Assembly: GCF_000002995.4 (NCBI RefSeq)
Contig: NW_025062479.1
Coordinates: forward strand, 17,356,721 to 17,420,720
Reading direction: 5' to 3'
Length of the DNA: 64,000 bases
From: Brugia malayi
Lineage: Eukaryota; Nematoda; Chromadorea; Rhabditida; Onchocercidae
Program-made: the position numbers and the translations under genes
Notes under the pieces: model-generated
The model's input: only the letters and a program-made list of their open reading frames with translations
Database searches by the model: none
Told to the model about the DNA's origin: nothing
Part shown: positions 53,701 to 64,000 of the stretch, one piece after another
How positions within the stretch are numbered: position 1 is the first letter of the stretch
Layout: every line of letters begins with the position of its first letter

Positions 53701-56700
53701 TACTTCATCCAGAGCTTTATTTATGTAATATTAGTTTTGCCGATTTTGAAAAGGAAATAATTTCAGATAAACTCGTTACAGTTAGCAAAAGCAGCAGTGC
53801 TATCAAAATTACATCAATCTTTACCATGTACTAATGTAGAAGATTCAGCAGTTTCACAGCAGCAGATAGGGGAACATTTGCAACACCAGAGAGTTAATTC
53901 AGGGACAGATTTGATTAGACAGTTACGGGAAGATTTTCGGAAAAAACTTCTCATTTTTGATGAACAATTCTTTGAACTTTGTGAGCGGAATGATTGGCTT
54001 CAAATTTTGCAGAAAAACTCAGCGAAACAGCTAGAATTGAACACTGGTAAGTGTGTAGGTTTGTTTGTTTGAATTGAAAACTAAAGAAAGTATTTTTGTG
54101 GCGCATTTATAAATTATATTTCAGGCATAAATTTAGCTGATGAAATGTTAGAGTTGGAGAAAATACGAGCAGTAGTGGCATCATGGCTTGATGCTTTAGA
54201 AAACCAGATGAAAGAGAGTATGTGTTCAGTTGAAGAACAGTTGGGAATTGCGAATAATGTTGATCGAGAGCTGTTTGACAATAAATGGGTGTTGGACTTC
54301 AACAATGTGATGAATTAAACATTTATTTATTTTAAATGATGTGAGGAATCTGAAACAATGCTGCTCTTACTTTTTACTATTTTTTAGATGCATCGCTTGG
54401 ATAAATTGGTAGAAACCTTAGTGAAATTGGAACAGAAAATTGCGAATGTTGAAGATGTATTAACAGAAATACCAACATTAAATGCAAAAAATAGGTTAAT
54501 TTTGCTTGCTTTTTTTAAAGGTTAAGTAAGCAGACTTTTGCAACTTTGTGCCTATGATGAAGCTGATTTTCGATACCTAACAATAGCTACATTTAAGAAC
54601 TTATTTATGTTACATAATCCTTCAACAAGCAATAGTATTAATAAAGCGGTTTTGTTCCACTTTTTTGTTTGCAATTTCAGATCAGTTTTAACTCTGAATA
54701 TTGATCAAGAACAGCAGATTGCGGCGACTGCAAAAAACATCTGCAAGAGAATGGTTTCACGACGGAAAATCTTGTGTGAATTGCAACAACAAGTTACAAG
54801 TTTGAGCACTCGATTAAAGTAACTATTCTTTATTTTTAACTGTTCTAGATAATCATTTCACAATTGTCATTTTTACTAAAATGGTATTTTTAAAAATATG
54901 TTTTATATATGTACGATTGTTTAAAGTCGTAGAAATATAGTCTCAAAGCTGTGCTTGCTCAAAATTTAATTTCACTTATCGTTCAATTAATTTTACGATT
55001 GTATTTAACGTAATTACTTTTTAGCGTCTTATTGGTTTACATTGTTTATTGATTTTAGCGTCTTATTTGGTTTACATTTTGTATATTATTCATACTTTAA
55101 CTGTTTTTCCAGACCGTTGAGAAAAGACGGCGTGAATAAATTTTTCATGTCAACAAAATCACTTTCAAATTCATCGTTCAATTCTAAGACATATTGCGGG
55201 GAATTAGCAGCAGGAACAGCAGTTGTTACTGTTGAACAACAGAAAGAATTGTTGAAGTATGGGGAATTTGTTAATAGTTCTTTTGAAATAAGGAGTGTTA
55301 GTTACTAAAGGAAAACGATATGTTTTTTTTCTATTTTTTTATTTTTCATTTTATCTGAAAGGTATTGTAGTATATTCATAAGTTGATGTTGGTATTTTAT
55401 TTTTTTCTTCAAAGAAGTTTATTATATTTTACCAGTTGCAGGATTCATTTCAGATTTTTGGCTCTACGTAGTCATGTGAAGCAGTCGGAAGCAAAAATTG
55501 TTGTGTTTGATTCACATGAAGCACTAGACTGTGTATCGAATTCAACCATAGCAGCTATTGAAAATCGCTTGCTTGAAGCAGCATTAATGCCAATAAAAAC
55601 ACCTACGAAGCTGTTCGAAAATTTTAGATATTTCCTCATTTAGAATTTTTAGGAAGCAGTTGAAGAATCATGTGTTTTTAACTGTCAAGCATAGATTTGA
55701 AATCGAATGTGTGTGTGTGTGTTTTAATTGTCAGGCTTAGATTTGAAATCGAATATGTACGTGTGTTGAATTTAGACCATCAAGGACTGCTTTGGCTGCA
55801 ATTGTGGCTTACACAGCAGTCATTGTTTTTGAAACCAGGGACTTCAACCTAACTTTGCCTAGAAGCTAGTAAGTTCATGTTTTTTTTTTTTTATTCTAGC
55901 GTTATGGATATTGGGACGCAGTCATCTGATTATTTACTTTCTAAAGGTATGCCTTACTAAATGGGATATTATTACCTCTATTAACTTCAAAATTGCTAGT
56001 GAAAGGTAGTATCTCTTCAGGGCACACTTTTGTATCTTTATTAAAAATTCGGAGCATTGGGAAGGCAGTAATGCATGCTCACGCATAAACAATTTTTACT
56101 TCCAATCTAATTAGTAAGATCAGTTTTAGGATTCTAGAATAGCCAGTTTTAGATTCCCACAATAAATATCTAACAGATCATTGTAGTTTCACAGAATATA
56201 TTTTTTGCTTATTCCATTATAGAGGCGAAATCGTCCATACACATGGCCACTTCCGCAGATTATATATCCGATGGGGCCAATAAATCTTTCGCTGTCCAGG
56301 CAGGTTTTTCCGTTTGTAGTAAAATGTTAATGAAAAAATTGGAATAAAATGTTTAAAAAAAAAATCTGTTTTTTCGATAATGTCACGAGTAAATTTTAAC
56401 AGAGAAAATGATTATCCTTTTTTTACTTTGTTTAGAAGAAAATAGGAAATTTGATAGTGCAGATTCGTATTTGCGATAAAATATTAAAAATTAATTTTTT
56501 CATTATTTCCTATGTATTTATATTTTTCAGTAAAAGATTATGTAAAATATTGAAGATTTACATTGCGTTTTCAGTCCAACCAATCCCAAAAACCGACTAA
56601 ATCAGCTGTTAATTTGTCAACAACTTCATCTCCTTCTTTCGTGAATTTGAGCAGTTCTACAACCATACCAACAACTTCCAGCTGTTTTTCCACGGTGGCA

Positions 56701-59700
56701 GTTATGAAACAGCTCCCTGTCGGAGATTCATTTACGAAAGTTCCAGATACTGTAACGTTGAATGAAGAGCAGCCGGGTGATGTAACATTTTCATTTAAAA
56801 ATTTGGATGCTCCATCAACAACAGCGAATGATGTTTCTTCTCGAGGAACTGCTTTTTGCACCGTCATTACGCCGAATACCTCTGATTATGTCAGTTTTGT
56901 TTTTTTATCACTCGATGTTTTTGTCTGTGATATGTATGTGGGTAAGGTGTGCCATACAAAATCGAGATGGCTCTTGGGTGATGCAGTTTGGGTTAAATTT
57001 CAGATCTTGAATGAGTAGCTAATAGAGCTAATTCATAGAATTTTTTAATATAAATTTCAAACAGTGATCTTGCTGCTGAATACAATTATCCAAGCTTATT
57101 CAAAAGTAGTGTGTAAATTAACCTGAACTTATAGAATTCTACTGTAGCACAGAAAATTTTTTCAATGAAAAGCAAAGAAAATGAAACAACATCAGTTGAA
57201 CCTATTACAACATCAGAATCGTTGAAAAACATTTCTGCTACCATAGCTTCAAGTTCAACAATACCCACTGCAACTGACACAACTTCAACAAAAAACTCTG
57301 AAATATCAAACACGAACAATGAAGTAACAGTAGCAGATTCGTCTGTCTTAAGGACGACATCTAACATGTCAGATTCCAAAACGAATATATCGTTTACCTT
57401 CAAGTTACCAGCAGCAGAGAACCAGCAGACAGCATCTGCTGTAAATGGTATTTTTTTTTTCTAAATCTGAGTCTAAGCAATGTCGCATTATCGACAATGT
57501 TATGCTTTTGTAATGTTTACAGAACCGAGAGAAAATAAAAAACTTTATAAAGGCTTTTAATTCAGCATGTTTCTTGGTGATGACCAGTTGACAATAAAAG
57601 TGTTGCACTGCTCATTTTTAATGAGTGCATCCTACCATTAAACCATTCTGCCCAGGTAATTAGGATAGGTGAGCTGTCAGTTATTTGAACGTTCTGACCT
57701 TAGCAATTATTCTGTTCATCTTCGCAGTTTATTTGAAGTTTCTAGGTATAGAAACTTCTTATGCTTTGTTACTGCTGAACTGGCCATTATTTCTTCAGAT
57801 TCAGTAAATGGTGGTAATGCAAGCACGACAGTTGAGTTGCAGCCAAAAGATTTGGATGCTATAGGGTATGTATGGTTCTCATTCACTTGATAACATTTGA
57901 AGGTCAAGCATAACAAAAAATTGGTTGTGGTGAGGGAAATATTCACCGCAGTTTTTTTTTTTTTTTTTTTTTTTTTTTAGCTTAAGATCAAATGTACTGA
58001 ATGATTTAGTATTAGACTTGCTGAACTATACTAGACTAAAGAATTTCAGTGACGATGGAATGATGGAAGCAGAGGGTACTTCATCTGCTCCAACAGCTGT
58101 GTTCTCATCGTCGCTCTCCTTGTCAGTTTTTCTTAAAACATCTGGTTTCTATAATTTCTATTAAATATAAGTTGTTATAAACTCTCTTTTCTTTTAACCT
58201 GTAACCTCTACAAAAACTATTTTTTTCGAACTGCTTCATCAGCATTTTCAAAATCTCTTTCTACCAAAAAAAGTATCAGGAACATTAGAATTGAAAGAAT
58301 TTTTCTTTAGTGGTTTGGAAAGTGCTGCATCCACTGCCAACACGACGCAAAACATTTTTGGTTCTGGGCTCAAATTTCTGTCATCTGCACAGCCTCAGAC
58401 AGTTTCAGTGTTTCGTAATGCTTCTTCTGTTAACAAAGGTAGCTCAGTATTTGATGCTAGTGGTCCAGCAACTTCTTCTGGTGGTGGTGGTCTCTTCAGC
58501 CGAATGCAACAATCGAATGTAGCATCATCAACTTCGTTTTCTTTCGGTTCAGCAGCTAATTTGCATAGTTCATCCAGTCTTTTTGGGACAAAACCAGCAA
58601 GTATGACTTAAATCGCGAGTGATTCCAAAATTTGAAGTGCGATTTAGTATTTAAGAAATATTTTGCATAGCCTAATCGATTTAAATTTTTTAAAGTCAGT
58701 CAATGTACTCTCGCATACTGTCAGAACTGTGCATATTTTCCACTTTTCTGAAATTTAGAATGATTAATTAGGAAATGTTGTTTCTTTGAAACTTGTAAGT
58801 TTTTTAAAAGCTGTGCATTCTTAAAACTCAATTTTAGCTAGTAGTATCACGTTTGGCGGTGCACCATCATTTGGTTCGAAACCAGTATTCGGATCTCCAT
58901 CACCTCTTGTTTCATCATTTGGTCAACAACGTCCTCAAGATGTTACCCCTGCAACTACTGCATTTTCTAAGTTAGTTTTTGCTATGTAAGAATTTGCAAG
59001 GTCAGAAAAAATCTAAAATGTGTCGCAATGTGAGAGTGTTACTGATTTGATAATGAAAGGGTATGTATTCTTTAAGTTTAAACGGTCGGTTAAACATTAC
59101 TGTATTTTACCGGTCATGAACTAGGCCAGTCTTAATGCTTTATACTTTTATCTTCTAAGTGCAATGGTTTTATGGTTAACTACTTTATGAGATTCGTGCA
59201 TGATGGTTAATGAAAAAATTGGAATAAAATGTTTAAAAAAAAACAATCAGATGTTTTTTTTTTTTTTGATTCGTGGTTATGTTCTTACTAATATGATGGA
59301 GCATAAATATTCTATTTCATAAAAATGAAGAAATCTAAACATTTGCACAAAATTTTCGAAATTTCTACCTAAATTCAATGACACGAATAATACTTTTAGT
59401 TTCGCCAAAACTAGTACCGTTGGATTTGGTTCACTGGCTGCAAGACAGCAACAGCAATCGTTGGTTTCTGTATTTGGTGGGAGTGGATTTGGTGCTTTGA
59501 CGCAGCAACCTCAAAAAAGCTCAATATTTGGTGGAGGTCTAAATTCATCTGTAACTAACAGGTTCTTTATTTACATTGCAGTAAATGTATTTTCCAGTCT
59601 TAGATTGAAGATTAACCAAAACATGTGCAAAATATTTTAGTAAACTGTAGTATTCATTGCTCGTTCAACACTGAAAGCACTGCACGTGCTTATTCAAAGT

Positions 59701-59779
59701 TTTATTGGTTTGTTATTGATTTTTTAAATACTGATCATCTTTGGACCATTTTAGTTCGTCCTTTTCTATGTGGCGTTAG
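50762..59779 (+). CDS. NUP214: Nucleoporin NUP214/NPP-14, cytoplasmic FG nucleoporin
   Basis: This FG nucleoporin sits on the cytoplasmic face of the nuclear pore and serves mRNA and protein export. In my model 25 exons close exactly in phase to 1,399 residues. They include 50762-50788, 50913-51161, 51377-51505, 51611-51772, 52091-52259, 52366-52619, 52743-52893, 53066-53216, 53459-53657, 53767-54046, 54125-54306, 54388-54494, 54534-54818, 55113-55256, 55454-55612, 56575-56889, 57153-57447, 58311-58600, 58838-58970, 59400-59561 and 59755-59779. The N-terminal beta-propeller matches NUP214 (DFQFRALQRVKIFD near residue 10; PVALTALACNC; LKWNPQQDTVFAVATSDGVL; VTCIGWSPKGKQLVIGD). The middle is Gln-rich coiled coil. 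The C-terminus is Ser/Thr-rich with FG motifs (SLSFGLESAAS, NIFGSGLKF, SFSFGSA, SSLFGTKPA, ITFGGAPSFGSKPVFGS, GFGSLAARQQQQ) and ends SSSFSMWR. The exon 11 donor and a possible intron inside exon 13 are uncertain. Exon 17 appears to use a GC donor. Confidence 0.93.
55020..55085. repeat. Imperfect 34-bp tandem duplication in a NUP214 intron
   Basis: TTTAGCGTCTTATTGGTTTA and TTTAGCGTCTTATTTGGTTT start at 55020 and 55054. The copies differ by one or two bases. They lie in the intron between exons 13 and 14. Confidence 0.8.
55676..55767. repeat. Imperfect 46-bp tandem duplication with TG tract in a NUP214 intron
   Basis: Two copies share ATTTGAAATCGAAT in their middle and start at 55676 and 55722. 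The first copy ends in a TG microsatellite, the second in a degenerate version of it. Confidence 0.85.
56326..56364 (+). repeat. A-tailed repeat, copy 1 (intron 17 of NUP214)
   Basis: This stretch starts GTTAATGAAAAAATTGGAAT, continues AAAATG-TTT and ends in ten A residues. It is identical to 59206-59243 apart from tail length. Confidence 0.85.
59206..59243 (+). repeat. A-tailed repeat, copy 2 (intron 23 of NUP214)
   Basis: Second copy of the stretch at 56326-56364, ending in nine A residues, about 2.9 kb downstream in another intron of the same gene and in the same orientation. Confidence 0.85.
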
Positions 59780-62700
59780 AATATGGCTGAAGAAACAACT
59801 ACAAGAAAGCGATTGAAAAATTGATGAAATTCAGTAATTGTTTCGTTTTTTGTGCTAAATCTTGCATGTTTATAAATGTTTTAGTCACATAAATTGTATT
59901 CCACATTGTTTCCGTCATATCAGCCAATAAATTCTTAAATTTGTCATTTATTTTTTGTTTAGATTTTGGGAAGTCGATTCGTCAAGGCCGAAATTTTAAA
60001 ATATTCTACTTTGATTTCTTTTATCATTCTTCAAGCTCATACAACTTTCTCCTACTGCCTTAGAAGCTTGAATTTATGGATTAAAGGCTAAAGTTAATAA
60101 ATTCTAATCTTTGGTTATTGTTGGCTGTTTCAAAATCAAATTCAAGTTTCCTACCTAATCTAAAAAGTTTTTTCAAAAACATGTTGATGTATGTGCCTGT
60201 CAATGTTTTGACTTTTATAGTGGATATTTGCAATCATTGTTGCTTATTATTAAGCCCTTCGCTATGTTTACTAATCGTAACCTTGGACATAGGAATTCTG
60301 ATAGTTTAGGAGTACATAAGTATAGAGCACGAAGTTGGAATTGCATAAGTTTCTTATTTAAGACGGGGAATAATGCACGGTGTGTAGAGTGTATGTCACT
60401 GGAAGTACATAATTATTGAAGCATAAAATTTACTGAGTTACATGCTGATCTCATTATTTGTATTCAGTGAATTTGAGAATGTTAATAGTATAGAAATAAG
60501 GTGGCAAGAAGGGAACGAATGTTTGGTAGAGTCTGCGAGTTTTTAAATCAATCAAATCAAGACTATTTGTGAAGAAATGGAGAATGAAACTATGAGATTC
60601 ACAGATTTTTATCAAAATGAATATAAGGCAAACTCCTCATTGACTCCCGTATCACTTCCTGTATGGAGCAATGCCTTGCAGATATATTGATGTGACAAGT
60701 AAGTGAATACGCTTTAGGGATCCTTTTCTCCACAAAATAATTCACTATTTCAATTGCAACTCTGTTTGTGTGTTCCTGTTTTCTGCCTTGTATCATATTG
60801 CACTCTCAGATTATGCAGAAGTATCAAAATTGGGCGGTAATGTGTTCCATTAATGAATCACGTGTGTAATTTTAATCTGTGAGCGAGATGGTGTTTGATT
60901 CTTCCTGTGTACCACCTTCTTCAAAGCCAATTTAGGGAATGTTCGCAAAAACTACTTCAGAATATATTAAATACTACTTCACAGAGTTTTATGCAAGGAA
61001 CTCAGCAAAGGATAAACGTGATGGAAATTTGTTGTACAAACTCGGTAATAAAGTAATTCTTCAAATACTCTAATTATATTCTAAAGAAGTCAATAATCAG
61101 TTTAATCAATACCAGTAGTGAAATGTTGTGTAGTGGAGCTCAAGAAGTTTCTGATAAATAAAGAAAAGCGGAATGTATAATCCATCATCAAAGAACAGTC
61201 ACAAATTCATTCAGATTTAGACGGGAAGGGGATTCTATAGAGCGAGAATATAATGTAAAAGATTCAGGGAAATTGCTGTTAAGCAGAAAAATTCTTACTT
61301 CTATTAGCTCTTTTTATTGCTACATAGTTTAATTCTAGGTGACGGATTTCATCTGGAAATGTTGGAATGTGATGAAAAGAATAAGTTAACCATAAAGTTA
61401 ACCATTACTATATCTTCTATTATCCTTAGTTGTGTTTATGAGTCATCGTTTTGTTATGTATAAATCAGACAAATCTTATATGAACAAATGAATAATACAG
61501 TTTGTTGTTCTGCTGGAATTTCGAAAATCCATTCAATCCTTAGGCGTAGTGCCGTGGCAGAAGTATATTTATTTTGATTTGCTTAACGAGTTCGTTCTAT
61601 TTTATGTTATAAAAAAGTTTAACAGGCAGATCTGAACTAGAGAGAAATAAAATTGACAATCTTTCCTCATTAAACTTTTTTCTACAACAATCTCTGAGAT
61701 AAATTCCAGGAATTCGAAATAGTTACTTCTGATATTGACTTATACAGAGGACGACACATTAAACGGTGCATTTCTAAAATGTCTTTTTCTTCTATTCATT
61801 GTTGCTATGCAGTGATAGTTTTAAGAAAGAAAATTGTTTTTTTTTTTTCTACCTGTTTGTTTCTAATAAAGAAATTATCGTTATTCATGGATAAATTACT
61901 ACATCTGTGATAAGTTTCAGAAATTTGTAACTTTAGAAATTGCCATAAGAATTGTTGCTAATTGAAATCTATGATTTCTAAAGTCAATTTGTTAGTGTGA
62001 GACCAATAGTTTTCCACTTTATTAACAGAACTGCTTCCCAGCACATTAATTAAGTGATCCTTCCAGTTTCTTTCAATTCTGTCATCTACCTGTTTATTTC
62101 AAATAAAGGAATCATTGCTCACTTTCGATATGAATAATAGTACTGGAAATTTTGGTACGAATTTCTTTTCTTTGAAGATGAAAATTAATTCGTTGGTTGA
62201 TGCAGTACCTATCACTAATTTTCTAATAGTTACATATTAATTCATATCGCAATTCAGAATTCATCTGAAACGTCAGATGTTCTACGGTTCGTAATGAGCA
62301 TTAAGAATTCAGAACAATCCAAGTTAGCTGATTATTAAGCAAACTGATTCCCAATCCCGAAACAAATCAGCACCGGCAAGACCACAACGATGATATTATA
62401 TTGATCGTTTTCTCTCCATTCATTTCATTTACAATTCGTTGTCACCCGAGAAAACTAATAATATATTCTAACTTTAGCATTTTCCCGAAATTATCATGCA
62501 GCCATATGTGTGGTCCAATTAATCACCAATATAATTTCATTGCATATGCATAATAATTATTACATAACTTATCAGGAAGTGTGATATTATTTTAGAATAT
62601 CAATCATATGAGTCGTATTATAGCCATATATTTCTTAAATTTTGGAATATTAGAAAAATTTTCGAAATTTTTTTGCGATTATTTGCAAGACTTTTGCTAT

Positions 62701-63695
62701 CTGTCGCGATTTTTCCTTTATTTGATGTTTTGAAGTGAAGTCCTTTAGTGCTGTCTCCGATCCCATTAATTTAATTTGACTGTTTCCATCATGAACTTTT
62801 CGTTTTACGTACAAAACTTTTGAACAGCATTGTTTCTTAACTTTCTTGAATACTGTTGGAATGGAATTTAAATTCAAGATAAACAATCAGTTGTAATGAA
62901 ATGCGTTGCTTAGTGGTTAATTTCAACTTTCAAACTTTACTACTACTTTAAATCCGAGCCAATTTGAAAACCAGATAAATTTGATATGTCTGTGAGCGAA
63001 GCTGGTTAAGTGATTTTATTTAATTTTATATAAAATCTTTAATATACACAAAAATGTTTTTATCCTCTAAAAATCTTAAAATATGAGCATTTTGATTTCA
63101 TTGGTTACATTCCATTTAAACTGTTTGTATTTGCGATTTGATTACTTCTAAAAAGAATCCTAATTTTGAAAATTCGTATAATCTAGAAAATCCAATGGAA
63201 GATGAATGATTGAAAATCTTTCACAATTAACATTATGCAGTAACGCTGTAAAATACCTGCGACAAGTCACTGCTCCGAAATGTTTTGTAAAATTCATGCA
63301 GTGTAACGAGTTTTATATTGTATTGAATGGTCTTTTTTTTTTAAATTTACACAAGGATGGACTGGTTTACCGCATTTTCAATCGATCGACGGATATTTTA
63401 GTCACTAATCAGTTCTCCATATTTTTATTTCAGTTTTTCATATTGTTGTAAATTTAATTATTTGTGCATTAGAAAACCAGATGAGTTTCTTGAAAGTTGC
63501 AATTCTTAGCACATAACAGTAAATTTAGTAAACAGTAAATATTCCTTAGTACTTTGATTTGATAAAATCATTTTAAAGATTTTTTTACTGAGCTTTTTAT
63601 CGTTTTTCCAGTTTAACTACAATTAATTGAAAGAGTTGGCAATTCAAATTATTGAAAAAATGAAATACATTAAAGAATTGCTAATACATTTTTAG
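59780..63695. other. Non-coding interval downstream of NUP214
   Basis: About 3.9 kb. Open frames such as 59625-59816 (overlapping the NUP214 last exon in another frame), 60118-60309, 62650-62886 (minus) and 63206-63451 carry no recognisable domain. Two weakly similar stretches near 61850-61890 and 62086-62125 share CTACCTGTTT and AATAAAG-like sequence. I see no gene. Confidence 0.5.
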
Positions 63696-63901
63696 GAGAA
63701 TGGGATGTACCAAAAAATTTGTCTAGCCATGGCCACCGAATAAATATTAATAACACTGATTATTCCACTCATCATTCAATAGTTTCAATATTTTATCATC
63801 GTTCGTTTCATATCACAAAAAATGAAGAAACAAAAAACCGAGATGACAACTATGCTTTTGCTTACTTGTATTCTACTTTTAATGAAACTTCATCGGACTG
63901 A
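63696..63901 (+). CDS. Possible terminal exon of an unrecognised gene
   Basis: A TTTTTAG acceptor at 63689-63695 is followed by a frame open to TGA at 63899-63901. In phase 1 it reads EWDVPKNLSSHGHRININ, is His-, Asn- and Ser-rich, and ends STFNETSSD. No upstream exon that joins it in phase could be found, and no domain is visible. It may be a real last exon or chance. Confidence 0.25.
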
Positions 63902-64000
63902 GCAGTAAGTAAATCAGTCATATTCTTCCACTAATGCTTTATTTATTATTAATGTATTTATCAAAATTTATTTAGCATAATTTATTAATCCATTTATCAA

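Noticed and set aside
56571..57403. Long minus-strand frames (98 and 105 codons)
   Set aside because: Antisense shadows of the Ser/Thr-rich NUP214 exons 18 and 19.
58310..58522. 70-codon plus frame
   Set aside because: Out-of-frame shadow of the FG-repeat exon 22 of NUP214.
62650..62886. 78-codon Lys-rich minus frame
   Set aside because: No domain, no acceptor close to its start, and composition typical of A/T-rich non-coding DNA.

Overview
The window looks like chromosomal DNA from a nematode, most likely a spirurid or filarial worm. By eye it is strongly AT-rich. Genes are split by introns of about 80 to 1,000 bases with GT donors and TTTCAG-type acceptors. Several start codons lie a few bases after an orphan acceptor, as expected for spliced-leader trans-splicing. 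The proteins are animal proteins, several with nematode-like sequence. There is no bacterial, plasmid or viral gene content and no CRISPR array.

Layout from left to right. 2956-4998 (-) is a Rho GTPase (rho-1). 8298-15280 (-) is a 21-exon lysosomal alpha-mannosidase of family GH38. 15281-19945 is a long non-coding interval with a polypyrimidine tract. 19946-21222 (+) is a small four-helix membrane protein, possibly MARVEL-like. 22063-22711 (-) is an unrecognised small gene divergent from an F-box protein at 22838-25996 (+). 26429-28612 (+) is an unrecognised single-pass membrane protein. 28866-29807 (-) is a dTDP-4-dehydrorhamnose 3,5-epimerase. 31600-32780 (-) is a RYBP/YAF2 Polycomb protein. 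36930-40226 (+) is an unrecognised, probably nuclear, protein. TRMT13 (44321-46602), MED31 (42580-43461) and a Canopy-family ER protein (41347-42647) follow one another on the minus strand. A possible orphan ORF lies at 47526-47840 (+). 50762-59779 (+) is a 25-exon NUP214/NPP-14 nucleoporin. The rest is mostly non-coding.

Most genes are unrelated housekeeping functions: cytoskeletal signalling, glycan turnover, transcription, tRNA modification and nuclear transport. The closest functional packing is TRMT13, MED31 and Canopy on one strand. The most unusual arrangement is there: the best-supported last exon of MED31 contains the Canopy start codon in another frame. One 3' splice site could therefore serve both cis-splicing of MED31 and trans-splicing of Canopy, with about 68 bases coding in two frames.

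Exon joins were worked out by hand from phase, splice consensus and remembered family motifs. Joins that would not close are stated as such, notably three in the mannosidase gene.
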